Source of the DNA: Bacteriovoracaceae bacterium
GTDB taxonomy: Bacteria; Bdellovibrionota; Bacteriovoracia; Bacteriovoracales; Bacteriovoracaceae
DNA length: 64,000 nucleotides
Direction: 5' to 3'
Assembly: GCA_947441615.1 (NCBI GenBank)
Contig: CANEUH010000002.1
Coordinates: forward strand, 62,001 to 126,000
The notes under the pieces are model-generated. The model searched no databases and was not told the origin of the DNA. It saw only the letters and a list, made by a program, of their open reading frames with translations. This document shows, in pieces, positions 8,611 to 18,182 of the stretch; position 1 is the stretch's first letter; each line of letters starts with the position of its first letter. The translations under genes were made by a program, and so were the position numbers.

Positions 8611-9501
8611 ATGCTAGAACAGATCAATGAATTTCTTGCTCCAATTGCTTTAGTCTGGCATCAAAAATTACTGACAGTTGCGGGAATCAAGTTAAGTCTT
8701 GGTAACCTCATTATGGCCCTCACCATGCTTCTTTTCGCAACGAGACTTTCTCGTATGGTTTCAAGAGCAATTGACCAGAGATTAATTAGACCTTTCGTGG
8801 ATGACAAAAGCTCTCAAAATACCTACCAAACTTTCGTTTTTTATGGGTGCCTCGCAGGATTTGTGACCCTCTCCCTGGCGATTGCCGGGATTCCTCTCAC
8901 TGTTTTTACAGTCTTTGGTGGAGCATTAGCGATTGGAGTTGGGTTTGGGTCCCAGAATATCGTTAATAACTTCATTTCGGGCATTATACTACTGGTTGAA
9001 AAACCGATCAAAGTTGGGGACGTTGTTGAACTAGATAATATTTCTGGCTCCGTTTTAACTATCGGAACCAGAAGCACTCAATTAAAAAATGCTGAAGGAA
9101 AAATTTTTGTTGTACCCAATAGTTTTTTTTTAGAGAAGAGTGTTCTTAATTGGTCTTACGAAAACCCAATCGTTAGAACAAATATCAATTTTGGCGTAGC
9201 CTATGGTAGTGACGTAAAGATGGTAGAAAATATCTGTATGGATATTCTTCTTAATTCTGAATTAGTTCTGCAAACTCCCATTCCTTTGGTTATTTTTGAT
9301 AATTTCTCCGAGAGTAATTTAGATTTCCAACTTTTATTCTGGTGTAACTTGGACGAGGTCCCTTCACTAGGAGAAGTGAGAAGTGACATCAGATTTAAAA
9401 TCGACGAGAAATTCAAATTACATAAAATCGAAATGGCCTACCCACAAAGGGACCTTAACCTCAAGGTAACAAAGCCTCTCAGTGTTAAAGTCTTAGATTA
9501 A
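8611..9501 (+). CDS. MscS-family mechanosensitive ion channel
   Basis: A 296-aa inner-membrane protein with three N-terminal helices. The third is the Gly/Ala-rich pore helix seen in GGALAIGVGFGSQNIVNN, followed by the conserved GIILLVEKPIKVGDVVE beta-domain entry and IFVVPNSFFLEKSVLNWS. Such channels release solutes on hypo-osmotic shock. The length matches E. coli MscS (286 aa). It is transcribed away from tonB and converges with the desaturase gene, overlapping it by 9 nt. Confidence 0.9.
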   Translation: MLEQINEFLAPIALVWHQKLLTVAGIKLSLGNLIMALTMLLFATRLSRMVSRAIDQRLIRPFVDDKSSQNTYQTFVFYGCLAGFVTLSLAIAGIPLTVFTVFGGALAIGVGFGSQNIVNNFISGIILLVEKPIKVGDVVELDNISGSVLTIGTRSTQLKNAEGKIFVVPNSFFLEKSVLNWSYENPIVRTNINFGVAYGSDVKMVENICMDILLNSELVLQTPIPLVIFDNFSESNLDFQLLFWCNLDEVPSLGEVRSDIRFKIDEKFKLHKIEMAYPQRDLNLKVTKPLSVKVLD

Positions 9502-10872
9502 TCGGTAATGAAGCTGGAGAGCGCCGGCCACAACACCGCAGAGTCCTTGTCCAGGGAAAACGGTGTCTCCGACTCTATAAATATCTTTAAATTTGGTGAC
9601 AGGGCTAAGGAGTGACTGAGGATTTGTTCCATACAGAAAAGGAAGCCCCCCAACAAATCCATTTTTCCTGCCAGTATATCTTTCAAATGTTTTAGGCGTT
9701 CCAGTCGTTAAGAATTTAATATCCTCAACTTGAAATCTTTTGATAAAGTCATCCATAATGATTTTTGAAATCATCTCCCGGCTTATTTCTTCCTCAGCAT
9801 AGACATGAGTTGAAATCGAAACCGCTTGATAACCACGCGGGGCCCTCAGCTCATCACCAGGAATTGAAAAAGAAACGAAATAATTTTTTATAACGGGATG
9901 ATTTAAATGAATTTGGTGATAAAGATTATTAACATTTGATTTTGCTCCAAAATAAATCGTAAAAGCCCCCCACGAACCAGGTCTTTTTTGACTTTCTTTA
10001 GAGAAGACTTTTTTTAATGACCCCTCGGATAGCTCCGATAAATTCCATACGGGCAAATTAACAATTAATCGATCAGCTGAAATTCTTTCGTGATCAGAAA
10101 GTTCAATCCCTTTATTTAAAATAGTTTTTACTTTTGATTTAAGGTGAAGATGGACTCCCAGTTTATTTAGTTCTAGCTGAAAAAAATCCATCAAGCCCTT
10201 CATACCCCCATAAATGGCATAGGTTTCTCGAGGATAAGAAAGGGCCATCGCTCCAACGATGAAAGGAATTTTATCTGATGGGGCCTGAGCAGAGATGAGG
10301 AGAATCCCGTTTACCAATTCAACGAAGTCTTGATCAAATAGACCATATTTTTTCAGCATATGCTCAGTTGAGAGCCCAAGAAATGGAATGAGAGATGAGA
10401 ATTGAGGATTCTTTAATACGGGTAAAACGTCACTTAGTTTTGTAAAAGGAAAAGTTCTCACATTCCTTAAGAGTGACCAGCTTTTTTTATTAATTGAATA
10501 GATGTCATTCCAAAAAGGTCGATGATTTAAATGGGGAAAATGCATATGAAGCTCTTTCATCCATTTTTCAAAATCTCGGTAATAATGAACTACTTTTCCA
10601 GAATTTAAATGAAAAACAATACCAGGATCAGATGGGTAAAGGCTTGGCGAATGCCCAAGAATTTCAAAAAGCTCTCCTAGAGGCTCACCGACTCCAACTC
10701 CAGACAGTGTTGTGGCACCGGCATCAAAGACGTACGAGGAGCGCTTAAACCAAGAAGCACATCCACCCAATGCAGAATGAGATTCATAGAGGTGAACCTC
10801 ATCGCCTCTTTTAGCCGAAAGAAGGGCCGATGCAATTCCTCCACCACCTGCTCCAACAATGATTGTTTTCAT
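9493..10872 (-). CDS. Phytoene desaturase / carotenoid isomerase-like FAD oxidoreductase
   Basis: A 459-aa flavoenzyme. The N-terminal dinucleotide-binding motif IIVGAGGGGIASALL (4-18) is followed by the family's GGCASWF and DAGATTLSG segments. The C-terminus carries VGDTVFPGQGLCGV, the FAD-contacting end typical of CrtI/CrtISO/CrtO proteins. The family desaturates, isomerises or oxidises polyene chains. The exact step cannot be read from sequence. Its ATG overlaps the stop of the glutathione peroxidase gene by 1 nt, so the two are cotranscribed. A polyprenyl diphosphate synthase lies divergently just upstream, which fits an isoprenoid theme. Confidence 0.82.
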   Translation of the reverse strand: MKTIIVGAGGGGIASALLSAKRGDEVHLYESHSALGGCASWFKRSSYVFDAGATTLSGVGVGEPLGELFEILGHSPSLYPSDPGIVFHLNSGKVVHYYRDFEKWMKELHMHFPHLNHRPFWNDIYSINKKSWSLLRNVRTFPFTKLSDVLPVLKNPQFSSLIPFLGLSTEHMLKKYGLFDQDFVELVNGILLISAQAPSDKIPFIVGAMALSYPRETYAIYGGMKGLMDFFQLELNKLGVHLHLKSKVKTILNKGIELSDHERISADRLIVNLPVWNLSELSEGSLKKVFSKESQKRPGSWGAFTIYFGAKSNVNNLYHQIHLNHPVIKNYFVSFSIPGDELRAPRGYQAVSISTHVYAEEEISREMISKIIMDDFIKRFQVEDIKFLTTGTPKTFERYTGRKNGFVGGLPFLYGTNPQSLLSPVTKFKDIYRVGDTVFPGQGLCGVVAGALQLHYRLI

Positions 10873-11402
10873 TATTTAAGAGATGACTCTATTTTCATCA
10901 ACAAATCTTTATCCTCTGGGCCAATGTATGAAGTAAAGCGAGCAACAACTTTGCCTTCCTTATTCACTAAAAACTTAACAAAGTTCCACCCCACCTCTCC
11001 TTGAAATTCCTTCGGAGACTTTTCAGTTAAAAACTTATAAAGCTCACGCTTCTCTTTTCCCTTGATCGATTTCTTAGTTAAGATGGGAAATGTGACTTGA
11101 TAGTTCTTTTGGCAAAATTCAAGCATCGCCTTATCATCTTCTGGCGTTTGCCCACCGAAATCATTTGTAGGCACTCCTAAAACGACAAAGTTTTTGTCTT
11201 TATACTTTTTATAGAGGGCCTCAAGATCATCAAGTTGACCGGTAAATCCGCACTGTGATGCGATATTGACCACCAGAACAGTTTTTCCTTTTAGTGTAGA
11301 TAATTTGAATTCTTCACCTTTAATGCTTTTTTCTGTTATTGAATAAAAATCAACCCCGAAGGCCGAACTCATGAAGACTATTAATAAAACAACAAAACGC
11401 AT
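10872..11402 (-). CDS. Glutathione peroxidase family thiol peroxidase, exported
   Basis: A 176-aa protein with a signal peptide (MRFVVLLIVFMSSAFG), so probably periplasmic. Peroxidatic Cys51 sits in ASQCGFTGQ, with Gln85 (NDFGGQ) and Trp139 (GWNF) completing the active-site triad. Cys97 in FCQKNY is at the resolving position, so the enzyme probably works with thioredoxin-like donors rather than glutathione. I chose ATG at 11402 because a GGGGAGAAAAG ribosome site is directly upstream and it begins the signal peptide; an in-frame start at 11477 gives an unlikely leader. It is cotranscribed with the desaturase-like gene. Confidence 0.88.
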   Translation of the reverse strand: MRFVVLLIVFMSSAFGVDFYSITEKSIKGEEFKLSTLKGKTVLVVNIASQCGFTGQLDDLEALYKKYKDKNFVVLGVPTNDFGGQTPEDDKAMLEFCQKNYQVTFPILTKKSIKGKEKRELYKFLTEKSPKEFQGEVGWNFVKFLVNKEGKVVARFTSYIGPEDKDLLMKIESSLK

Positions 11403-11561
11403 CTTTTCTCCCCTAAGAAAATTCCATTGGCCTATTATGCTTTTAATTCTGGTTAAATAAAAGTCCAACATTCCCATCCTCTTTTGTACAAGACTTAGAC
11501 CTCTTTTCTTGCCTAAGCCCTAATATTCCAATAAACTTCGAGAACTTAAGGAAAAGATCCT

Positions 11562-12512
11562 GTGACCAACATCCAACAGCTTAAAAACAACATTGATGAA
11601 TTAAAGTTAGAAATGACTGAGCGTTCTATTAGTGCACTCACTAACGAAATCAATGAACTAGTTTTGGCGGGGGGAAAAAAGTTTAGACCCGGACTCATGT
11701 TTCTCATGGGTGAAGTATTTAAGGTGGCCCCTGAAAGGCTTAGGATTTATGCCAGAGCAGTTGAATTAACTCACCTTGCTAGTTTAATTCATGACGACGT
11801 CATTGATGATTCTGATAAACGAAGAAACCATCCGACTCTCAATTCACTACGTAACAATACCACTGCAATTTTAGCAGGTGATTTTGTACTCGCTACTGTC
11901 ATGGGTGAGCTTGCCTCTGCTAATAATAATGAATTATTGAAAGATCTTACAAAGTGTATTCAAGACCTCGCCGATGGTGAGTGGCTTCAGTATGATTTGA
12001 AGTCAAAAGAAAATGTAAAATTTGAAGACCTCGAGCTCGTTTGCATAAAGAAAACCGGAAGTCTTATTCGCTTCTGCTGCACAACTCCGGCCAAACTCTC
12101 TGGTTACCATGACATCAAATCTCTAGCGACGCTTGGTGAAAGAGTTGGACTTATTTTTCAAATGGCCGATGATATTGTAGATGGTTTTAATCAAAGTGGT
12201 CGACCTGCCTTTCAAGACATCATTAACGGTCAATTTAACTATGTGACACTAAAGTTAATGGAACTCTATCCAGAGCTTGAGAGTGGTTTATACAATGTAA
12301 AAAATGGTCAATCTAAATCTCTGCCATGGACTGAATCTCAATACAATCATGCAGTAATGGAAGTGCATTTATCTATCAACAGTGAAAAAGAAAAACTCAT
12401 TTCCATTTTCACAAATCTCTGCAAAGAAAAAAATCAAACTCACTTAGTAGACCTCTTTGAAATGAGCCTAAATAAGATTCAAAGTAATTACGCGATTCAA
12501 TTATCTCTTTAA
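11562..12512 (+). CDS. Polyprenyl diphosphate synthase
   Basis: A 316-aa all-helical prenyltransferase. The first Asp-rich motif is HDDVIDD (Asp78, 79, 82) and the second is DDIVD (203-207). GGKKFRP (38-44) binds the isopentenyl diphosphate phosphate. Such enzymes extend isoprenoid chains for quinone side chains or carotenoids. The start is GTG behind TAAGGA. It is divergent from the peroxidase/desaturase pair, and its 3' end overlaps alkB by 12 nt. Product chain length cannot be set from sequence alone. Confidence 0.88.
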   Translation: MTNIQQLKNNIDELKLEMTERSISALTNEINELVLAGGKKFRPGLMFLMGEVFKVAPERLRIYARAVELTHLASLIHDDVIDDSDKRRNHPTLNSLRNNTTAILAGDFVLATVMGELASANNNELLKDLTKCIQDLADGEWLQYDLKSKENVKFEDLELVCIKKTGSLIRFCCTTPAKLSGYHDIKSLATLGERVGLIFQMADDIVDGFNQSGRPAFQDIINGQFNYVTLKLMELYPELESGLYNVKNGQSKSLPWTESQYNHAVMEVHLSINSEKEKLISIFTNLCKEKNQTHLVDLFEMSLNKIQSNYAIQLSL

Positions 12513-13154
12513 AACCTGCCTGATTGTTAGGTTTAATCTTTCTTTATTTTTTAAGTGGCCTTCTGAACCTGGTGACAAAGTTTTTGAATAAATAGAACCT
12601 ACTCCATGCCTCATGAGCCTCGCTTCTCCTCCAAAAATATAAACACTATTTCCGGGTATTCTTATATCCCTAAGCTGTCCACTTTCGTCTTCATAAAAGA
12701 ATCGGCATGTAGAACCGAAATTGAGACCAATGATCGGCGCATCTTTATTGGGCTCATCCTTGTCCACATGAAGTCCCATTGAGGACTTCTCCGTATAAAA
12801 ATTTACCATCACACTCTGAGGAATAAACTCAGGTGTGGGATAGAACTTTTCCAAAATGAGATGTGAAAGCTTGATGAGTTCTTTCGGTATCTCGTGACTA
12901 CGAACACCTCGCCCCGGAATTTTGTCATAATAAAGGTAATCAAGCGGGTTCCAGTAAAGACCCAGGCACATAAATTTTTTTACTGGATACTTAGGAGACT
13001 TATGAAATCGATTGGGTTTTAAGTCCGGATGATGAAAACCACGTTGCTCATCTTGACCTAGTAAAGAAATGAAATCTAACCAATCTGACACTTGGACAGG
13101 TGAAAAGAAGTCTTCTACTATTATAAAATCCTTTCGGGGATGGATGACCTTCAT
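12501..13154 (-). CDS. alkB: AlkB-family 2-oxoglutarate/Fe(II) dioxygenase (alkylated nucleic acid repair)
   Basis: A 217-aa protein with the AlkB catalytic set: HVD (His129, Asp131), distal His183, and RLNLTIR (206-212), whose arginines bind 2-oxoglutarate. GLHVDKDE and GNSVYIFGGEARLMRHG match bacterial AlkB closely, and the length matches E. coli AlkB (216 aa). It would demethylate 1-methyladenine and 3-methylcytosine. Start ATG is separated from the divergent neighbour by 25 nt. No Ada-type regulator is nearby. Confidence 0.9.
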   Translation of the reverse strand: MKVIHPRKDFIIVEDFFSPVQVSDWLDFISLLGQDEQRGFHHPDLKPNRFHKSPKYPVKKFMCLGLYWNPLDYLYYDKIPGRGVRSHEIPKELIKLSHLILEKFYPTPEFIPQSVMVNFYTEKSSMGLHVDKDEPNKDAPIIGLNFGSTCRFFYEDESGQLRDIRIPGNSVYIFGGEARLMRHGVGSIYSKTLSPGSEGHLKNKERLNLTIRQVLKR

Positions 13155-13179
13155 TTTACTATTTTAAAGGTAGTTTGAT

Positions 13180-13674
13180 ATGAGTGACAAACAGATACAA
13201 GAGTGGAAAGAAAAAATTCAAAGTCGCTACGGGGAAGAATCAAACCTCTATGAGTATCTTTTTTCAACAATGGATAATTTTTATTATCGCTATATAGAAA
13301 CGACTCAAGATAAGAACCTTAAAACCAGTGAAATAGGTGATCAAACATGGGGGGCACGATCTACTGAAAATTCCATGGTAGATGCTTTACGGCTAACTAA
13401 TCCGATTGCTAAAAAAGGAATTATTGAACTAGCTAAGTCCACACCTAAATCAATGAATCCTTCTGTAAAATATGAGCTAAGTGCCAATGTTAAAGATCTC
13501 AAGTCCCAAAAGGGTGAAATTCATCTTTCAGGTATCATTGACTGGGGATTCCCCGAATATAATGACGAATCCAAAAGATTTAAAAAGACAGTTCAATTTA
13601 GATACTCGGAACTAAGTCAGTTCAGGAAAGAGCTTGCGTTGAAGCTTGAGGAAGTTTGCGAGGCTTTTCTTTAA
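13180..13674 (+). CDS. Hypothetical cytosolic protein
   Basis: A 164-aa soluble protein without signal peptide or membrane segment. The N-terminal half is charged and helical; residues about 105-150 look like alternating beta strands (an HLSGIIDWGFPEY region). I recognise no family. The gene starts 25 nt from alkB on the opposite strand and ends directly against the stop codon of the DedA gene, so it is probably a single transcription unit. Confidence 0.65.
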   Translation: MSDKQIQEWKEKIQSRYGEESNLYEYLFSTMDNFYYRYIETTQDKNLKTSEIGDQTWGARSTENSMVDALRLTNPIAKKGIIELAKSTPKSMNPSVKYELSANVKDLKSQKGEIHLSGIIDWGFPEYNDESKRFKKTVQFRYSELSQFRKELALKLEEVCEAFL

Positions 13675-14349
13675 CTAGGAATTAATTCTTACGTTTTTTT
13701 GGTAAACTTTCTTTACAAGCCAGGCCACGAAAAGAACACCTGCAATTGAGAGAACGATCATCTTAAATTCAGCTAATTTGTCTAAAATGACTTCACCGTA
13801 TTTTGAGACAATGTACACTTGAGTTGGAACTGAAATAAGTGCAGCAAAGCCATCAATCAATAAAAACTTCACGAGAGTTATTCCGAGAAGCCCACAACTT
13901 AAATGCCCTGGAAATCTTAGACCAGGAGTGAAGCGGAAGATCCCACAGGCCCAACCGCCATACTTTTGAAACCAAGAATTAATTCTATCAAATCCTTTAC
14001 CGGCAAATCTCTTTTGAAAGAATGACGATTTTACAATCTTCGCACCAAAAAACTTTCCAATGAGAAAGACGACTAGGTCACTTATGAGAACTGCTAAAAA
14101 GCAGACGAGGGCAAGAGTAAAAACATCAACCCCCACTGCACCTGGATAAGGAGGTGGAAACTTCTCTGGATGGTTCGCCATATAAGCAACTAAACCTGAA
14201 CTAATAAGAACTAATTCCTCAGGTACAGGAAAACCAAATGAGCTTGCCAACATAAACAAAGAAACGAACCAGTAAACATACATAGGTTGGTACGCATACT
14301 GGGAGAAAAAGGTCATGAGGGCCTGGTGACTAAATTCAATATCTGGCAT
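13675..14349 (-). CDS. DedA-family (VTT domain) inner-membrane protein
   Basis: A 224-aa protein with about five hydrophobic helices. It shows the DedA signatures FPVPEELVLISSGLVAY near the N-terminus and FRFTPGLRFPGHLSCG in the middle; the latter is the conserved re-entrant F/GRFxPGxR element. DedA proteins act in lipid scrambling or polyprenyl-phosphate recycling and membrane homeostasis. The length is normal for the family. Its stop abuts the convergent 13180-13674 gene. Confidence 0.87.
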   Translation of the reverse strand: MPDIEFSHQALMTFFSQYAYQPMYVYWFVSLFMLASSFGFPVPEELVLISSGLVAYMANHPEKFPPPYPGAVGVDVFTLALVCFLAVLISDLVVFLIGKFFGAKIVKSSFFQKRFAGKGFDRINSWFQKYGGWACGIFRFTPGLRFPGHLSCGLLGITLVKFLLIDGFAALISVPTQVYIVSKYGEVILDKLAEFKMIVLSIAGVLFVAWLVKKVYQKNVRINS

Positions 14350-14398
14350 GACTGAAATTCTAATGAGTGTTTTCTCAATAGGAAAGTAAAATTACCCT

Positions 14399-16930
14399 CT
14401 AACTGTCAGACAATAATACTCTAGGTTTCGTTTGTACGGCGCGCCAAGAAGCCAAAAAAATGGTTCCTAAACAAAGGAGTGATAAAAGCATCCAGGTCCC
14501 AGTCAATCTCAACCAATCGACACTGAAAGATAGCTTAAAGACCTCTCTCGCGATAAGTTGTGCAAGGAGCCAACCTAGCACGAGTCCCAGGCCAGTGGCC
14601 GAGAAGAAGATCGCTCCAAACTCAAAGATAAGATGAAGCCTAATTTGACCAGCTCGAATCCCCAAGACCTTCATTAAAGCAAGGTCATAAGACCTACGAT
14701 AAACCTGGTCATGGGAAAGTCCATAGAGGATGACAAGACCAACACCTAGTGAGAGCCAGGAAATGAGTTCAATCGCTAAACGTGACTTATCAAAGAGTAG
14801 GGACATTTTCTTTACCATCTCCTCAACATCAATAAAGGAAATATTAGGAAACTTTTCAACCACTCTGTACTGGAGGGAGCGTTTTATTTCTTTAGGCCCC
14901 TCAGGTAAGATTGATAAAAATGTCTTTGGTGCGGCTTCGATTAAACTCGGTTCAATCGTGACAAAAAAATTTGGATAAAACGAAGTCCATTTAATTTCCT
15001 TGATGTTGATGACTTCCCCATCAAATTCCACACCCTGAACATCAAAAGTAAGTTTATCCCCTATTTTGACTCCCATCCTTTGAGACCATCTTTTTTCAAT
15101 TGAGATGAAAGGAAGTCTATCCGGAGTCGCTCCACCTGGTGGAAAGGGTCTTCCATCAATTATTTTCTCAGCATCAGTAAGGTAATCTCGGTAGGTAAGA
15201 TTCATGCCATTATTTCGAAACCTAGTGTCTTCATCTTCCTCATTAGCTCTAAAATCAAAATCCTTCTTCTTCCGAACAAATTTAATATCGTTCACTTTTT
15301 CTAATCTTGCCCTGATCATAGGAGTGATAAAGGCCAAGGGAGAACCATTCTCTTTGGCAAGTTCTACAAGAGAATCAATTTGCTCTTCTTGGATATCAAA
15401 AAGAAAAAGAGAGGGTCTTTTAGAATTATTACTAAATTCGTTCACAATCATTTTGTCTAATTGAAGAATTAGAGAGAAGAGAGTTGCACCAATCACAAGA
15501 GATAAAAAACTAAGGGTCAACTTATGGCCCGATCGCACAAGACCTCTAAGAGCAATGCCGGCCTCAATATTAGGAAGAAGGAGACCTTTGCCTAAAATAA
15601 TTTTTCGAATCAACCACTGAACACATTTAATCATTGTTGTTGAAATCAAAAAAATCACCATGAGGGAAAAGAAAAAGATATTTCCAATTTTAAAGGAGTG
15701 GCCTAGATAAGAAGAAAATAGCCACAGACTTACAAGAAAGGGAATAAAATCGTAGGCCTTAAACTTTCCAAGTGATATTTTCTGTGACTTAAGTTGAGCT
15801 CCCATGGAGGTCCTTAATAGCCCCAAGAGGAGTGGAGAAAGTATTGTAAGCGATAAAACATAAAGAAGAGGTATTTCAATCAGGATTTGTGAAAAATTTA
15901 TTTCTGAACTTAAAAGTAGTCCCAAGTAATTTGAAATTTTTGGAGACAACAATTTATAAATTGGAACGAGAACAAGAATTTCAAGAATCATGACAAGAGA
16001 AAAGATAAAACTAAATTGAATCAGGATACCTAGAAGTATCTTCACCTTAGTCAAACCAAATAAATTAACGAGACAAAGGTCCTTAAGCCTTGAAACGAGG
16101 TGAGACTGATAAAGATAGAAGACTCCTACTAAAGCGAGAATAAGCCCAACAAGACCGGATAAAGACATAAAATTTGTTATAGCACTTATAGCGCGCCCTG
16201 TTTGCTCAGAGCTATCTTCAGGTAGAGAAATTTTGATCGCCGTATCGGTTAAACTTTTACTCAGAATTGATTTTAGATTTTTAATCTTTTCAAGCGAAAA
16301 AGTTTGAAGTTTGTAGTGATGAACAAAACTTCCCGTAGCACCTGGTCTTATGAGTCCAGTCTCTTTCAACTTATCAAGAGGAAAATAAAGACGTGGAGCG
16401 AGCGAAAAACCTCTTAGCCCCATTGAAGAATCTTCAACAACGACGCCAGAAATTTTCATGACAACGTCACCAATTTTTAATTCTTCTCCGGGCTTCATAT
16501 CCCATAAATCAGCGAGGTCACTTGAAATAAATAAATGCCCGCGAGTAAAAGCGCCTTCAGCTGTTTTTATTGCACCATAGAAGGGAAAACCGTCCTCGGT
16601 TGATCTTATTTCTACTAAACGTGAATTTCCATTTTTAGTCCGAGTCACCATTGAATAAATGTCAATGACCTCATAACTTCGATGATCAGTCGTTTGAAAA
16701 ATTTTATCTAAAATTATTTTTTCCTGCGGAAAAAGCTCGCGCCTAGCGGAAATAGCTACATCAGAAGTTAATAATTGATTGGCATTTGCCTTAAGTTTTT
16801 CTTGAACCTGGGTTGATACAACACTAATCCCGATTAAGGCGAGGGTACCCAAAAAGAGAGTTGAAGAGAGAAGAAAAAAGAAAAAAGGAAATTTTTTAAT
16901 CTCTTTTATGATAAAAAATTTAAAAATCAA
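14399..16930 (-). CDS. FtsX-like ABC transporter permease (YbbP-like)
   Basis: An 843-aa membrane protein with an N-terminal helix, a large extracytoplasmic domain, a helix cluster in the middle (about 260-510), another periplasmic domain, and three C-terminal helices with the FtsX signature (SLGVGLVILYG, LKVLGIR-type loop). This is the ten-helix MacB/YbbP layout. I chose TTG at 16930, which follows GGGAG at 6-nt spacing and forms a 4-nt TTGA overlap with the ATPase gene, like the other junctions of this operon. An in-frame ATG at 16969 has no good ribosome site. Paired with the YbbA-like ATPase, it probably moves lipids or lipoproteins between envelope compartments. Confidence 0.85.
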   Translation of the reverse strand: MIFKFFIIKEIKKFPFFFFLLSSTLFLGTLALIGISVVSTQVQEKLKANANQLLTSDVAISARRELFPQEKIILDKIFQTTDHRSYEVIDIYSMVTRTKNGNSRLVEIRSTEDGFPFYGAIKTAEGAFTRGHLFISSDLADLWDMKPGEELKIGDVVMKISGVVVEDSSMGLRGFSLAPRLYFPLDKLKETGLIRPGATGSFVHHYKLQTFSLEKIKNLKSILSKSLTDTAIKISLPEDSSEQTGRAISAITNFMSLSGLVGLILALVGVFYLYQSHLVSRLKDLCLVNLFGLTKVKILLGILIQFSFIFSLVMILEILVLVPIYKLLSPKISNYLGLLLSSEINFSQILIEIPLLYVLSLTILSPLLLGLLRTSMGAQLKSQKISLGKFKAYDFIPFLVSLWLFSSYLGHSFKIGNIFFFSLMVIFLISTTMIKCVQWLIRKIILGKGLLLPNIEAGIALRGLVRSGHKLTLSFLSLVIGATLFSLILQLDKMIVNEFSNNSKRPSLFLFDIQEEQIDSLVELAKENGSPLAFITPMIRARLEKVNDIKFVRKKKDFDFRANEEDEDTRFRNNGMNLTYRDYLTDAEKIIDGRPFPPGGATPDRLPFISIEKRWSQRMGVKIGDKLTFDVQGVEFDGEVINIKEIKWTSFYPNFFVTIEPSLIEAAPKTFLSILPEGPKEIKRSLQYRVVEKFPNISFIDVEEMVKKMSLLFDKSRLAIELISWLSLGVGLVILYGLSHDQVYRRSYDLALMKVLGIRAGQIRLHLIFEFGAIFFSATGLGLVLGWLLAQLIAREVFKLSFSVDWLRLTGTWMLLSLLCLGTIFLASWRAVQTKPRVLLSDS

Positions 16931-17595
16931 GCCAGACTCCCGTACTCGAGATTTACAACTCGCGAACATCTTTTAGCAAGATCTGGGTCATGGGTCACCA
17001 AGATGAGAGTTGTTTTGGTTTCACGAACCATCTTAAATAATAGGTCCATCACTTTCTCACCAGTTTCTTCGTCTAAATTTCCGCTCGGCTCATCGGCCAG
17101 TAACAAACTTGGTCTAATAGCAAGTGCCCGGGCCAGTGCAACTCGCTGACACTCCCCTCCACTGAGTTCTGAGGGCAAATGATGAGCACGGTGAGATAAC
17201 CCAACAGAGTCCAAAAGACTTTTAGATAATTCCATCGAATGAGGTATATTTAATAATTCTAGTGGCAGTAATATGTTTTCGATTGCTGTAAGTGTTGAAA
17301 TAAGATGAAACTGCTGAAAGACAATCCCAAGATTTGTTGCTCTAAAGTTTGCCAATTCCTTCTCACTCATTTGAGAAATATTATTTCCATCAATAACAAT
17401 ATCGCCACTGTCAACTGAGTCAAGACCGGCCAGAAGTGATAACATGGTCGATTTTCCTGAACCGGATTTTCCCGTGAGTGCTAAAATTTCTCCAGTCTCA
17501 ATATCTAAATTAATTCCTTTTAAAACTTCTATCTTCGATTCACCCTGACCAAAACTTTTTTTGAGGTTTCTAATTTTAACTTTTAAATGACTCAT
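16927..17595 (-). CDS. ABC transporter ATP-binding protein (LolD/YbbA-like)
   Basis: A 222-aa ATPase with Walker A GKSGSGKST (about 42-50), Q-loop in VFQQFH, signature LSGGECQRVALARAL, Walker B LLLADEPSGNLDEE, and the switch His in VTHD. Extra residues match the MacB/LolD/YbbA branch. It forms a transporter with the FtsX-like permease encoded next. The tesA-like esterase gene directly upstream repeats the tesA/ybbA/ybbP association known from E. coli, where tesA is divergent. Confidence 0.9.
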   Translation of the reverse strand: MSHLKVKIRNLKKSFGQGESKIEVLKGINLDIETGEILALTGKSGSGKSTMLSLLAGLDSVDSGDIVIDGNNISQMSEKELANFRATNLGIVFQQFHLISTLTAIENILLPLELLNIPHSMELSKSLLDSVGLSHRAHHLPSELSGGECQRVALARALAIRPSLLLADEPSGNLDEETGEKVMDLLFKMVRETKTTLILVTHDPDLAKRCSRVVNLEYGSLA

Positions 17596-18182
17596 AGTTC
17601 AGTCCTTAAAACCTTCAGAACGTTATCGGCCATCTTTTTATGACCTTTTGGGTTTGGATGTATCCCATCCGGAAGATTCAATTCTGTCCTCCCCCCCACG
17701 CCTTCTAAAAGAAAAGGGATTAATTTAATTGAATACTTTTTTGATAAAGTAGGGAATATCTTCTCAAATTCGTTTCTGTAGGTTTCCCCCATATTGGTCG
17801 GCATTTTCATCCCTGCTAAAATGACAACCATTCCCCTCTCCTGTGCTTTCATGATGACAAGGGAGAGATTCTTTTCCGTTTCATTCAACTTTAGTCCCCT
17901 CAGTCCATCATTTGCTCCAAGAGCGAGAACCATAATGTCAGGTTTTGCCCTGAGGTACCAATCCAAACGTTTTACCCCACTGGCCGAAGTTGCACCACTG
18001 ACTCCACCATTAATCACCTTGATCTCTTTTTTCTCTTTTCTAAGAATTTTTTCAATGAGAGCAGGATAAGCTTCTTCTTTTGAAAGCTGATAGCCTTCCG
18101 TTAAAGAATCTCCGAGAAAAAGTATCGTCTCCGCTCTAACTTGCAGAGTGAAAGAGATCAAAAACAAAATTATATAATTCAT
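17592..18182 (-). CDS. tesA: TesA-like GDSL esterase / lysophospholipase, exported
   Basis: A 196-aa SGNH hydrolase with a signal peptide (about 1-17). Block I holds FLGDSLTEGY with the nucleophilic Ser, block III LGANDGLRG has the oxyanion Asn, and block V DGIHPNPKGH supplies the Asp-His pair. E. coli TesA is a periplasmic thioesterase, lysophospholipase and arylesterase. The gene overlaps its neighbours by 4 nt on both sides. Its pairing with the ABC genes suggests linked turnover and transport of acyl lipids. Confidence 0.87.
   Translation of the reverse strand: MNYIILFLISFTLQVRAETILFLGDSLTEGYQLSKEEAYPALIEKILRKEKKEIKVINGGVSGATSASGVKRLDWYLRAKPDIMVLALGANDGLRGLKLNETEKNLSLVIMKAQERGMVVILAGMKMPTNMGETYRNEFEKIFPTLSKKYSIKLIPFLLEGVGGRTELNLPDGIHPNPKGHKKMADNVLKVLRTEL

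Noticed and set aside
10494-10748. An 84-aa plus-strand frame within the desaturase-like gene
   Set aside because: Antisense to well-supported coding sequence, no motif, no ribosome site.
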